From positions 26,086,326 to 26,150,325 of the forward strand of contig NW_004955425.1 in the NCBI RefSeq assembly GCF_000276665.1: a DNA stretch of 64,000 nucleotides, written 5' to 3'. This document shows, in pieces, positions 44,382-55,985 of this stretch; the stretch's first letter is position 1; each line of letters starts with the position of its first letter. The position numbers were made by a program, and so were the translations under genes. The stretch comes from Chinchilla lanigera (lineage: Eukaryota; Chordata; Mammalia; Rodentia; Chinchillidae). Under the pieces are notes generated by a model. The model had not been told where the DNA came from, did not search any database, and saw nothing but the letters and a program-made list of their open reading frames with translations.

Positions 44382-46300
44382 AAAAAATCCTCTTGCACCT
44401 CTTGAATTTTTTTCCTGGATAAACTCAGTGGTGGGCTCTTTTTAGCTGGAAGATCAATTGGTTCTCAAAAGCCACCCAAAGCTCTTAGGAGTCTTGATCA
44501 GTGAATAAAGTAGGTGATTAAACAAAGCATGGCTATAACATCCTGAAACTCTTTTCTTCATTTAAAAAGGCCCTAAAAGCAATTCCAGTGAGGATTCTGA
44601 AATGGTTTTAAGACACGGTGGCCTGGTTAGAGTCATCATCCAAGAATCATCATACATTCATGACCAAGGTTGAATTGGTTTGACATAGATTAGTTTCTTC
44701 ACTATTTCTCTCATATTTAATTCATGTACCTATTGTCATTCGCCAAATAATACTGAATTTATAATTCCCAGTGAAGGTTGTTGTTTTGTCTAAAGCAAAG
44801 CTTTTATCTTATTTATAATGTTCTTTATACACACCTAAGGTGAGTGAAACAAGTGACTGTGAGCAAGCAAAAGCGCATTCTGTTTTTACCAGAGCAAGTG
44901 CTTTCCTTTGCGTATGTTTGATAGATTGAAAACTCTTCCTCACTGCACGCAGTGACAAGACTTAAAGTAAGCCCAATCTATGTTAGCTGGGACACAACTT
45001 TATTAGTGATGAATGCTGGAGGAGGGATTCTAAGTTGGCCCAAACTTAACTTGAAAAATTATTTCTGCATTTAGCAGACCTTTTAGTTGCTTAAGCATTT
45101 GAGTGCTTTAAAAAGATAACCTTCACACATATTCAGAATGTTCTGAAGTGTTTCCTTGGCATTTGAAAAATTCAAGCTAATGGCATCTGTCCTTGCTCAA
45201 GCCACATGCTCTTCAACTGGGGCAGTTCAGCAAATCCAAAGGGTAAGATGTTAGCAGGTCCATCTATTCGTGTCATCGCTGGGAGCAGCTACATTGCTGG
45301 GCTATTTGTTGAAAGGACAGCTCAGCTTTCACAAAACTGCAAGAGGACTTGGCAGATACTTGCTGGAGATCACCAAGGGCCTCCCATTTCTGAACAGTAC
45401 ATCTTGAAAATGGTCTGTTTCTTCAATTTGTAATTCAGTTATGTTTTTAAAAATTCTCAAAGCTTGGAATTTCCAAGGTCTCTGTAAGTCTCTCCCTGGT
45501 TTGAGAGACTGACTTATAGTATAAATATGGATGTCAGAGATTAATCTCTGTTGTAGTAACTGGGGGCTATTGAGATCATGGAAAATTGCTCAGAAGGTAA
45601 TTAGCATATTGCCATAGTCCTCATTTTTGTTTTATTCAATCAAACAAAGGTATAAATTGTACTAAAACATACAGAAGAAATTTCAGTTTTCTCTGTATCA
45701 CCTTGAAGCCAAAGTCAAGTGGATTTATAAGTCTAATGGATTTATAATAAACAGGAGAAGCAAGCATTACTAGGCAGGTGGTATTCAATGGTTACTTTTA
45801 AACAAAAGCAAAAAGCACATCTAAATGTCTTGCCTAAACTTTTTGCTATGAAATATGTAAAGAATGTGTATTGTTAAAGGCCTTTCATAGAGAGATAAAT
45901 GGCTAGGGTTCATGCTTCTCTTGAGCTCAGCTTACTTCATTAAATCCTTTAAACTTAAGATAGCTTTTGTAGCTAAATACTCCCCACCCAAATTCTTAAT
46001 CAGAAAGAAATATGTTGTAATGTACATGGAGTGTCAAGCTATTTAGATAATAAATGCTGCTGAAAATATTTTACAAACAGTATCAAAGAAAGTTTTGAAG
46101 CAAAAGTTACCCATAATCTCACTACCTGGCATATTTTTCTATTCTTATGTTTTTTTCCTCCTGTCACTTGTGTGCAACCATATTCTTATCTACTTATGAT
46201 CATTATATGTATCATTTTATAGTTACAATTTTCATTTAGGGTACGGCATTTCAAAATCATAGGATGTATTCGGCATACATTACAAGGTACCCCTAGCTTA
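44382..46300. other. AT-rich single-copy DNA, possible conserved non-coding DNA
   Basis: Almost 2 kb without a recognised repeat, AT-rich, with words such as 'gtcattcgccaaataatactg' and 'aattagcatattgccatag'. Its resemblance to 27241-28475 is only in texture. A 75-codon plus frame at 45206-45433 has no motif. Confidence 0.35.
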
Positions 46301-47520
46301 CTTATTCAATGTGGGCAAAACTCACGGGATGGGTAAGGCATGCAGAATATGAGGAAGCAAGCAGCTCTGTGAGACACAGGAGGAATTTATAAGAAATGTT
46401 ACATATAGGGGGTAAGGGAGTAACCTGAGAGACATGCTAAAAATAGAATGGAATGTGTAATGGAACAAAAATACCACTACTTTCAGATAAAGGACTGGAA
46501 AGGTTAAGTCATAGGCTTGATCACCTTGGTCTGGCACTCATTTGTGATCCGCGTTGTGGTTCCACCACAGGCCCAGATGTGCCTGCTCCAACAAGCACAG
46601 ATGGAATCCATGGTGATGCAGCATGTTGTTTGGCACGTTACAGCTGTTGCCAGATGTTCTTGCTCCTATGTCCCTGATAGAGCCTGTGCATCGCTGGCTT
46701 CGGGCACCTTCTTCCATCTGCTGGACCCCTTGCTCAAGTCTCAGTTTGGGTCCTCTAAACTGCATCACCAGCAGAGAAGCCAAGAGTCAGAACTGACGGA
46801 AGCACTTAGCATAGGATTTAGTTAGTATAGCCCTGTGCCTTGCTTCCTCCTCCCAAGTGCCGATGTAATCCAGCTAATTCCTGTTATGCCTTGCCAGGTG
46901 TTTTAAGTGACCTTAACACATATGCAGTATAAGCATGTTAATTCGATCTGTGAGTCCTTCTGTTCCCTGACCCTCGTGTGGACCGCCTGGCACTGTACCT
47001 GGAAGCCCTTGTGACAGGACCTTTTCAGCTATTTAATCTTCAATAGAAAAGCACTTTGGTTCTACTTCTGTGCAGCAAATGCTGGAGGAATTTGTGTGGG
47101 CCAGAAGACAGAAGCTGATTTAGCAGCAAGATAGGGTCTTGAGTCAACACATTGTCTACAGGTGCTTAAGTAAATATTTGTTGGATGAATGAATGTGTGT
47201 CAAGAGTTGGGCCTAGCAAAGGAGCTAGGCAACTTGAAGGATGGAGACAGAGGAAGTGACTGGGGTTTTAAACTGGATTTAAAATGTGCAGGTTAAAACT
47301 GAGTAATGGGAGACCTTCTTGGAACTCACCTGTAGGCCCTTGGCCAAAGACCCCTGGCTCTGCAAGCTAAAGAGAGCTGACGAGTGTTTGGTCTCCTGCA
47401 TTGGAGAGGGTCCTTGAGAGGGGAAAGAAGGAAACACTGTATCCCAGAAGCTGTATTTTCAAGACACACTGTGTCTCCCCTAAAATGTTGGCATACATTT
47501 CAAAATAGGCAATGTGAATG
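46301..47520. other. Single-copy DNA with a repeat scrap
   Basis: 'taagtaaatatttgttggatgaatgaatg' at 47168-47197 is an L2/MIR-type end. The overlapping frames at 46453-46825 on both strands show no motif. Confidence 0.4.
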
Positions 47521-47617
47521 TGTGTTTTTTTTGTTTGATTTTTTCTTTAGTGCTGGGAACTGAGGGCATTGCATGTGCTAAGTACGCTTTCTATCACTGA
47601 GCTACACCCTCAGTTAG
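47521..47617 (-). mobile_element. ID SINE, antisense, diverged
   Basis: A T-rich start, 'tagtgctgggaactgagggc', 'cattgcatgtgctaagtacgc' and 'cactgagctacaccctcag' form an old antisense ID. No clear target duplication. Confidence 0.72.
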
Positions 47618-49448
47618 ATTCCTTGGTTATAATAAAATTTTAGCATAGATTAAACATTTTACCTTCCTGAATAGCAGTTTATACTCCAGAGGTACTAAAT
47701 TAGCATCTGAAGCGTCCTCACTTGGAATTAACACTCAGAGGCCATTACTACCTGCTTACCTACTTCAACTAGGCCAATCCAGATCTGCCCTAGATGATTT
47801 GTGAATTATTATAAGGGACATTGTACATATATTTTATTGGGGAGATGATCAACATTCCATATATGTGCATTGGATAGAAATACACATTTCCACCAACAAC
47901 ATAAGAGACTCTGGTTGAGCCAAGTGTCTTCCAAGAGTATTTGCTCTAAAGATATGCTTGGAAAGGTATCCAGAACAAAGGCCATCAAGGCCTTGTGAAC
48001 AAGACATGCAGAATGGGAGAGAACCAGGGAGAATTTTCTCCCTACAAGGGAACCCTGTCAGAGGCAACAAGTACTCAACAAAAGGACCATCACATTGTGA
48101 AAAGCCAAACTGTCCTTCTGTGCCTGACCAAAGTTAGCTGAAATCTCCCAGCAGAAGAGATGGGAGCCCTGCCTGGGCTCTTTGTGTTTTGTCTGCACAT
48201 TGTTCGGGAAACCCCCTAGCCCATGCAGTAAATGGCCACTTGCAGACTAGATTCAGTGGCCCTCCTGCAGCTGAGGACACTTTAGAGCCAAAGGCAGACC
48301 CTAAGCTAAGTTGCATCTACTCCACGGACCACTGGGCACAAAGGAGTCACTAAGGAGTGGACTTCCAGGCTCTCTGTACCGAATTTTCTGAAATCTGATA
48401 GACTCAGAAGCAAACATATGGTCATGTCACTGAAAAAATGTTTTACAGAATGGAAAAAAGAGTCTGGAAGGATCTTATTAAGTACAATCCATAGAGAGTG
48501 TGCAAAGAGGAAAGAGATGAAGAATGGAGGCAGGGAAGGAGGCTTCAGAGAAACCAGCAAGCAAAACCAAACCTGTTCTTGTCTCATCTTGCAAATTCTC
48601 ATGTCCCAAGCAAAGCAACAAACAGACTGTCGGTCCTGTAAAAGATAGCCGCCTTCCTGGGCTGCAGGAGTGCTGCTTGATGTTCCTGTTGGAAGTTCAC
48701 TGTAGATATCTATAGCCTTAGGGACTCGTTCCTTGGAAGAGGCCAGCTGGGCCTTTTTGGAAGCTGTGGGTTTCCATCCATTCACTAGCTGGGATTGATA
48801 GAGGTACCTAGGGGGACATTCCATCAGGGCAAGACTGAGATTAACACATAGAAACCAGATAGAAGAACAGATCAGTGTTAACAACCCAGTGAAGGGGAAA
48901 CAAATGGCTTCTCTGCTGGCCCCATTAACTGCAAATCCTCGGCCAAGCCAGGGGACAAGCGACAGGCGGGAGCAGCTCCCCAGAACACCATTAAGCAACT
49001 CCAAATCGATCCAGTTACCTCAGTGATACACCTAAAGGAAAGCCAGGTCTCCAGCTGATGAAAATGTGGATAGGCTCCATGCGGGGCAGGGTCTGCCCAC
49101 AGAGGGGTGGCTCTCTCTTTAGGGAGCTCTGGGGGTTGCTTTGCCAAAGTCTTCTGGTGTCACCCAAGTGTTTTATTATAATCCTGAAGAGGAGTGAAGG
49201 GTGCTCTCTTCACAACAAGCCCTTGGAATTTGCAGATGCTTTCAGCTTTGCCAGTTTGATGGCTTTTCTCAGAAGCCCCAGCTGAGGGCCCTAATGGTGC
49301 TGATTGTTTGGGCTGGGCCTTTGGAGAGGGATTAGGAAACCTGTCACAGGAAATGTGGGCTATTACAGGCTACCTGCAGCGTCTGCAGATCATGCTCTGC
49401 CTAGGTCCCAAGGCTGAGCCCTTCCAATGCTGAGCCTCTCTGGGGAGG
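47618..49448. other. Unidentified block with a long minus-strand open frame
   Basis: A 232-codon minus frame (48306-49004) overlaps plus frames of 60-76 codons. No domain, zinc knuckle or protease motif is recognised. The plus frame at 48418-48648 has a C-terminal CRSCKR-like end but nothing that defines a family. The block is GC-moderate and lacks known SINEs, so it may be an old mobile-element remnant I cannot name, or chance. Confidence 0.35.
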
Positions 49449-49507
49449 ACTTTATGGGGTCCCAGGTTTGCTGGTCCAAAAGAACTTTATGGGGTCCCAG
49501 GTTTGCT
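49449..49507. repeat. Direct repeat of 24 bases, 35-base period
   Basis: The 24-base unit beginning ACTTTATGGGG occurs at 49449-49472 and again at 49484-49507 with no mismatch. It is a local tandem duplication, and it keeps frame neutrality out of the question because 35 is not a multiple of three. Confidence 0.95.
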
Positions 49508-49534
49508 TCAGAACATTCTTGGTACATCACAATC

Positions 49535-49690
49535 ACCCATTTCTATGTCCCAGGTACTGGGCCAAGTGCTTTACATGGGTTAATTCAAACCTTCCTATGC
49601 TCCCAGTGTGGTATTGACCCTGAGGCAGGCAGTTCAAATAATTTGCACAGGTCACTCAGCCTCAGAGGCAGGCAGAGATCTCTGAACAGA
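49535..49690 (+). mobile_element. MIR SINE
   Basis: 'catttctatgtcccaggtactgggccaagtgctttacatgg', 'cctgaggcaggcagttc' and 'caggtcactcagcctcagagg' follow MIR order. The 226-codon plus frame at 49427-50107 runs across it and is therefore not a gene. Confidence 0.8.
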
Positions 49691-51528
49691 GGCTATGCCA
49701 ATTCTCAATCAGCAAGTCGCTGCCAGGCTGCCAGGAGCCTTGGACCCTTGCTCTGCGGAGTGTCGAGCTGCAGCTTCCCTGCCTGTGTGTGGGTGTCTGC
49801 AGCACTGTTCCCACATCCAATAGGCTGGGCTCTGCTCACCAGTCTGAGGAGCCCGCAGCTCCGTCCAGTTACCTTCCTGGAATATTCCTACCACTACCCA
49901 GTCTTGTGTTGTGTTTGCAAAGCTGGATTTCTCTCCTGGGGAGGAAGGATGAGTTGTGAGCTCCTAGGCTCCATCATGACCCTTACCCTATTGTTCACTG
50001 GGTGCTATCCCGCTGCATCCTCAGCTCAGCTACTGCACCAGTGCCTGGCTCCTCAAGCATCAGAACTGCTCTGCTCTCCTTCCTTCTCATCAAGAAGGGT
50101 TTGGTGAAGTGGGTTTGAGTACCATCTCCTTTGCAGATCAGCTCTGTGCTCTTCAGAGAGCCACTGTTCTTTGAATCAGGGTTTCCTTGAGAAGAAAAGA
50201 TGAGCTAATCTTGATGAGAGCACTCAGCATTGGACCCGGCTCCCAGAAGGCTGTCAGCAATCCCTAGTTCTCCTTCCCTGCCTTCTCCATGTGAAATACA
50301 GCTTTGCAGAAGAAAGAAGCAATGATTTTAGCCATAGGCCTGAGGAGTTTCGTGTGTTTGCTTAGCTCCATGCAGTGGATATGTGGGGATATGTGGGTTC
50401 AGTGTGTGAGCGGGAAGAACAGGGTGGTGTACACACTAGGCCATCAAAAACCATGTGGCGTGTGTGTTTGAGAGTCAGAAATGTGTTCACACAAGGCCTG
50501 AGTGTGTTTTTACAGCTCCACAAACCGCTCATCCAACTCAGCATGACTTTTTTAGGGCCAGATTTAGAATTTTGATATTTTCTCTTTTCTCCTAAAAAAG
50601 TGATTTACATTACAGAATAGTTTGTGGCCTGGGCAGGTTGTGTAGCTGGTGCCTGGACATTTTGGTTTCTTTAACTGTTTATTACAACTGAAGAATGGAG
50701 AGATACTGGACCATAGGAATTTTGTTAAAATATTCAGTTCCAATTGCTTTTTAAGTATAAAAGGAAAATAATTGGTTAAGCATGTGAGCATTCTCTTTTG
50801 TGTGTGCATTAATTTACATGTTGGGATTTCTGCCGAGATTCAGGGGAGAGAATTGCGGGAATATAGGGGCTAAGAGGATCTCTATGAAGGCTGGGTTGAG
50901 GACCCGCTGGACTCTTGTGGGAGGCCTGATCTTGGGCTCCATATGGGTTAGGGAGTGAAGGTTCTAGTGCTGTCCTTGGCAGCCTAGAAAAAGGAAAATT
51001 TCATTCACAATTAGTGTTTATCTGAATCTGACGGAATCAAGGGTGAGAATTATGGCTTTATGTGTTCTTTTTGTTTCCTGTTTGCCAAAGTGATTTGAAT
51101 TCCACCCAGTTCTCTTAAATAAAAATGCACTCCATGACTGGACTGAGGGTATGTTTAACACTCTTGCAGAATCAGGAGATGCCAAGTTTGAGTTATATTA
51201 CTGTGATATTGTTTACTTTTAACACCCTGTTTCTAGGTGAAAAATAAAAGGATTATTATTGAAAAATGCCCAGGGCTACCTACACATTAGAAGCTGATCT
51301 AAGACTTGGAGCTTTTGACCTCTTAATAATTTGTTATTTTACTTCTTTCTTTGTCTGCTTTCCCTCTCCAGCCCACCCGGTTATTTGGACTGAGAAGCCA
51401 GTAAATTTACTACTGCTAGCCAGAGTATGTGGAGTGTGAAAGGTGTAAGCACGCAGGCCCCCACGCTGGGCCTACACATAGAAGTAGCCCACACTGGATT
51501 TAATGCTCTTCTGTGGTTCTCTTGAAAT
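49691..51528. other. Single-copy DNA, nothing recognised
   Basis: The frame at 49427-50107 continues here without any motif. A T-rich low-complexity part lies near 50575-50800. No gene is supported. Confidence 0.4.
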
Positions 51529-51535
51529 CCCTAAT

Positions 51536-51540
<5 letters not shown>

Positions 51541-51570
<30 letters not shown>

Positions 51571-51654
51571 GTTTTTCTCCGGCACCGGGAACTGAACTCA
51601 CGACCTTGAGCTTGCCAGGCAGGCGCTTTTGCCACTGAGCTAAATCCCCAGCCC
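51541..51654 (-). mobile_element. ID SINE, young copy, antisense, with target-site duplication
   Basis: A long T run, then 'ggtttttctccggcaccggg', 'gcttgccaggcaggcgc' and 'gagctaaatccccagccc'. CCCTAATAGGTT flanks it at 51529-51540 and 51655-51666. The core agrees closely with the copies at 6072, 19315 and 28491. Confidence 0.95.
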
Positions 51655-51699
51655 CCCTAATAGGTTTTGTAAAAGGGACCTCAGGTTTCTATTTTGTTC

Positions 51700-52142
51700 T
51701 GGTCCCCCAAAATATGAAGCTTCATCTGATGACCAGATGTCACTCTGCTCATTTGCCTGCTTGTAGCTGCCCCTTCCTGCCCTCCCTTCTTGGTCCTACA
51801 TGTCACCTTGGCGCCTGTGACCATTCATCCAGATATGTGTACTTCATTGGGTTAGAAACGCCTTACGGATTAGTAACGTGGGCTCCTGGGTGTGTCTGGT
51901 GGGTCCCGGAGGGCTTGGAGGGTACATCTGGGCCCTGGCTCCTTCCTTGGCTCTGTTCCCCTGCTCCACTTCCTGGCACCATGAGTTCACCAGAGCACCT
52001 TTGCTCTGCCATGGTGCTCCTGCCTTGGAACTAGTTGACCATGGCCTGATTCTTCTTGATCTGTAAGCTAAATTAAGCCTCTGCTCCTTTAAGTTGTGAG
52101 TGTTGTGTACTGTGTCCCAGCAGCAGGAAAGCTGACAAACAC
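51700..52142 (+). mobile_element. MaLR/ORR1-type LTR
   Basis: 'gtaagctaaattaagcctctgctcctttaagttgtg' (with an AATAAA-like word) and 'gtgtcccagcagcaggaaagctgacaaac' mark the 3' end of a MaLR-type LTR. Upstream from about 51840 the sequence has the matching antisense-free layout. The left boundary is uncertain. Confidence 0.65.
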
Positions 52143-54750
52143 AATGTCCCTCTGATGACATAGAGAGCCGTTTACTTTTCACAGCTCTCTCAATTTTGAA
52201 AGTTTAGCCAACTTGGGAAGGGTGGGGGCTACCTGTGCGTAGTCCAGATCAGAACAGGCTGTAGGATGCCACGATCCCCAGGCTCACGGAGGACATGGCC
52301 CCTCAGGGAGGAAGCTTTATGTGCTTTAGTGAGCACTGGAAATGACTGTATTGCCCACAGCATGAGGATGTGTATGGCCTCGCAGGAATATGTCGGCATT
52401 GTGGTGGTGGGCAGCGATCAGGGACATTACTTTAAAAGTAAAAAGAGACGAGACTGGATGCCGAAGTCCAGGCAGATCCAGAGCCTCAGTTTCAGTGAAT
52501 GAACGTCAGTCCTAACAAAGCTGCACATGTAAGATGTCCTTCTTCAGGCGAGAGTTTTAAGTGAATGTTAGGCTGGCTTGGGTGTCATAGGACCGGGAGT
52601 CAAATCCTAGTCAGTGTGCAGATCGCAGGCCCTGGTCAGTCAGCCACACGAGTGTTAATGAATACCCAAGCACAACTTGGCAAAGTAGAAATCTGAGCTT
52701 TTGGGCTGAGGCTGGGGCCATAAAGTCTGTGATGCTCGAGGGAGGGGTGAGTATGTGCAATTCAGCCTACACCCCAGGAAAGCGTCTGCCCAGAGGAGCA
52801 GCCTTTCAAAAATTGACACAAAGGCAAGAAATGAGCAAGCTGAGAGCCCTCAGGGAGATTCTTCAACTTCAGTTCCACCCTCGAATTTCTTTAATTAAAA
52901 AAATTTATTTTCCGATTTTAAAGGCAAAAGTGGTTCTCTGGGTAGGCATGGAAAAATGAAAAAGAAAAACTATTAATAAACCTCATAATCCAGTGATGAT
53001 CACAGTGCTCTGTTTTTAAAGGATGTTTTCCTCCACAGGAGTACATCCTGGGGTACAGTTAGCAAATGACTTGATGTACAAATCTGATGCTCACATCAGG
53101 CTGCAGGGCTCCTCCTGTGGACGTGGGCAGTACTTAGGGATCGGTGTCTTTCTGATGCGGGCCTGGGATCAGTTATCTTGGGTCTCTTCAAAGTCCATTG
53201 TTGGAAGAGTTTATGCCATTTCCTTTTTCTTGTCTGTGTTGTGGAGGAAGCTGCTTAGGCTTAGTTTGGTCTAATTGGAACTGAGGATTGATTTAAGTGA
53301 CCTTTATTTTCAGGAGGGAAATTATGCTCCAAGTGCTCAGATGAAGTTTTCACTGCATAACCAGAGTACCTTAAGCTCCTGGCCTTCCTGTGTCTGTCAA
53401 AAACAGGATGGATGGTCTGCATTGTTGAGCTGCTTCCTGTGCTGTGCTCATTAATGAAGAAAGCCCTGTGGATAAAGATCTCAGACTAATTCTGGTAGAA
53501 AGGCCAGAATATTGGTGTTAGAGGGAGAAGCGATTTTTCTACGGTATATTTTTTTCTTTCTGTAGTTAAAAAAATCATTAAAGCCTTTTGTGTTTGTATG
53601 ACTTGAAAGACAAGGGGAACTAGAGTTAACTTGAGAGTTAAATTATAACTCTGCACCTCTGGTAGAAAGACTCTATTAAAAAAATCAATACCCAAGTTTT
53701 TTTTATGCCCATTTGTCATCTCCTTCCCCCTTTCGTGATTTGTTGTATGACTTGGATTAAAATGACCATTTGCTTTTGTGGTTTTGTTTGGGAGTTTAAA
53801 AAAATTATTCAGTTTAATTCAACCGCAATTGTAGCATGTAAAGACACTTACTTGGTGGGACTCAGGGGGTGTGGAGGGACCAAGTCAGAAGCAGAAGGCA
53901 AATGAGGGCCTGACACTGGGTAACTGGAATCTTATTTCAAGGCATCAATGGTGTGTTTGCATTGTTTCCTTGATCAAGGAGCATTGACCAGGATGGCGAT
54001 GATATTAGGACATCTGACTTCACCAGCAGTTTTCTCTAAGGGCTGAATTGGAATCAGAGCCCCACAGCTTCACTCAGGCATATTGCAGTTGCACACTGGA
54101 TTCATTGGGGGTGGCACAGTTAGGTCATCTCATCCTTGTTGGATCTTGGGAGCCATCCCAAGGGCCTTGCCCAGGATGCCAGCAGAATACCTAGGTTGGT
54201 CTCTTGCCCTACTTTCTGCCCTGAACTTCTCTGTGTGATTACCAGGGTATATGAATGCCCACAGGGCAGAGCCTCTTGGGTTAGATGACAGTAAGCACTA
54301 ATCACTAGTCACCAGTTCTGGCCTGCAGGTGCTGGGCTCCTTAGTCTGTCACAAAGATGGGCCAGGAGCTCCTGGCTATCATTTTAAAGTCTGGGTAGTT
54401 TTGATCCTGTTGGCTTCTTTGTCTGATGACATAGTTGATCACTAAATTGTCACAAAGCAGAAACACTGAAGTCCCTTGGAAGTATTATTTTGTTTTGCTT
54501 AACATCCCCTTCAGGCAATAGCTTTCAGTTTCTGGCAGGAGAAGTGAAATACAGATCGACCCCAGTTAGATCATCTACAGAGTTCATATGGATTTGCTCC
54601 TTAGGTGGGTCCACTGTGTTGTCATCATCCTTTGCCCCCAGAGCTTAGAGTAGTCTATCTTAATGGCATCGAGGTGTTTCATAGGCGTTGCATGGAAGAA
54701 CTGATCTTTGTCCAAAGAAATCATATTTTTGTAGAATTCATCTAACCCTC
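52143..54750. other. Single-copy DNA, nothing recognised
   Basis: About 2.6 kb without a recognised gene or repeat family. The short open frames lack motifs. 53280-53480 contains a CAAAAACAGGATGG-type texture of unknown origin. Confidence 0.4.
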
Positions 54751-54754
54751 TAGA

Positions 54755-55575
54755 TCAGATGTGTCCAGCTAGTGGCCTGTGGGTCATGAGAAGCCCTGGA
54801 CAGCTAATATTGCAGCCATATGAGATTGTAAACTATTAACATTATTGTGTGATCTTTAGTGATACTTTTCATGTGTCCATTGTACGGTTGAGTAGAGGAT
54901 ACATAAGCCACTGTAGGACAACAGAAGGCTGTGTGACGGAGGACACAGTGCAGCGCTACCTTGGCCTCTGGCGTGGGCCACATGGTCATGTCCAGAACCA
55001 CAAGTATCTGATGTTACTTGAGCTTGTGCCTCCTGACTCACCCAGTGACCACCAATAATATTTTTCTCCTGCCTTCCTGTGTGAACGCCTATCCATACAC
55101 ACATAGGTGCATGCACACATAGGTGCACACACACATAGGTGCACATGCGCATATTATTAAGCAGATGTGTAAATTTTCTTATGTAATTATTAAAGTCAGG
55201 GTTGTAGTGTTATAAAACAGTAAGTCATAATACAATGAGATATAACACAAAACAATAGTCAAACATAAAGCATGTAAGTCAAACTAATTTTTTAGCACCT
55301 GTGGCGTAGAAAGTACAGAAATATATCAGATAGGTTTTTGCTCCTGATATTGTTATAGTTGCATATGAAACATTGTGATACCAGAAAAGTACATGATTGC
55401 TTATTTAGCTTTTGTATGTTGGCATGGAAATTTTGTTACTTCTATGTATATATGTATACACATAAACAATGCTACACAATATTTTATTATACAATATTTT
55501 GGACATGGCAGGAGACAATTCCTTGTCTCTCAGTGTGGCCCAGGCAAGCCAAAAGGTTGGGGACCCATGCGTTAG
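54755..55575 (+). mobile_element. hAT-type DNA transposon fossil (tentative orientation)
   Basis: Left end 'cagatgtgtccagctagtggcctgtgggtc' and right end 'gacaattccttgtctctcagtgtggcccaggcaagccaaaaggttggggaccc' match the two ends of a mammalian hAT family ('cagnngtgtccaac..gtggccc...caagccaaaaggttggacacccctg'). The interior is decayed. A local CACA repeat (55097-55147) lies inside. Non-autonomous or inactive. Confidence 0.75.
55097..55147. repeat. 16-base minisatellite inside the hAT fossil
   Basis: About three copies of CACACATAGGTGCATG/CACA in tandem. Too short to matter functionally; it inflates open frames on the minus strand. Confidence 0.9.
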
Positions 55576-55750
55576 GTCACATTTTTAAAGTATTGAACTC
55601 ATGTATGCATTAAAATTAGGCTAATATTTACCCATAAAAATGATAATGATGGACGAGCTAATTATGTGTCTTTATAAAAACAAACATGAAGAGTGTTTCT
55701 TAACACCACATTTTTATCTTAAAAAGAGGGTATTATTTAACTGCCAGTGT

Positions 55751-55908
55751 GGCCAGGCTTGGTGGCGCATGTCTGTAATCCCAGTATTTGGGAGGCTGAG
55801 GCAGGAGGATCACTCCAGTTTCAAGGCCAGCCTGAACTACGTACTGAGTTCAAGGCCAGCTTGGACTACATAGTTAAACCCTGTCTCAGAAAAAAAAAAA
55901 AAACAAAC
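55751..55908 (+). mobile_element. B1 SINE with internal duplication
   Basis: 'ggccaggcttggtggcgcatg', 'gtaatcccagtatttgggagg', 'caaggccagcctgaactacg', then a clear repeat 'caaggccagcttggactacatag', 'accctgtctcag' and poly-A. The duplicated inner segment is unmistakable. No perfect target-site duplication is visible. Confidence 0.92.
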
Positions 55909-55954
55909 CAAAAACAAAGGCCAAAAAGCCACACATAGAGTTAAATGCCGTGTG

Positions 55955-55985
55955 TGCATGTGTGTATGTATGTATGTATGTATGT
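55955..55985. repeat. (TATG)n microsatellite
   Basis: About seven TGTA/TATG units. Confidence 0.92.

Noticed and set aside
49427..50107. 226-codon plus-strand frame
   Set aside because: It runs through a perfect 24-base tandem repeat and a MIR SINE and shows no recognisable protein domain.
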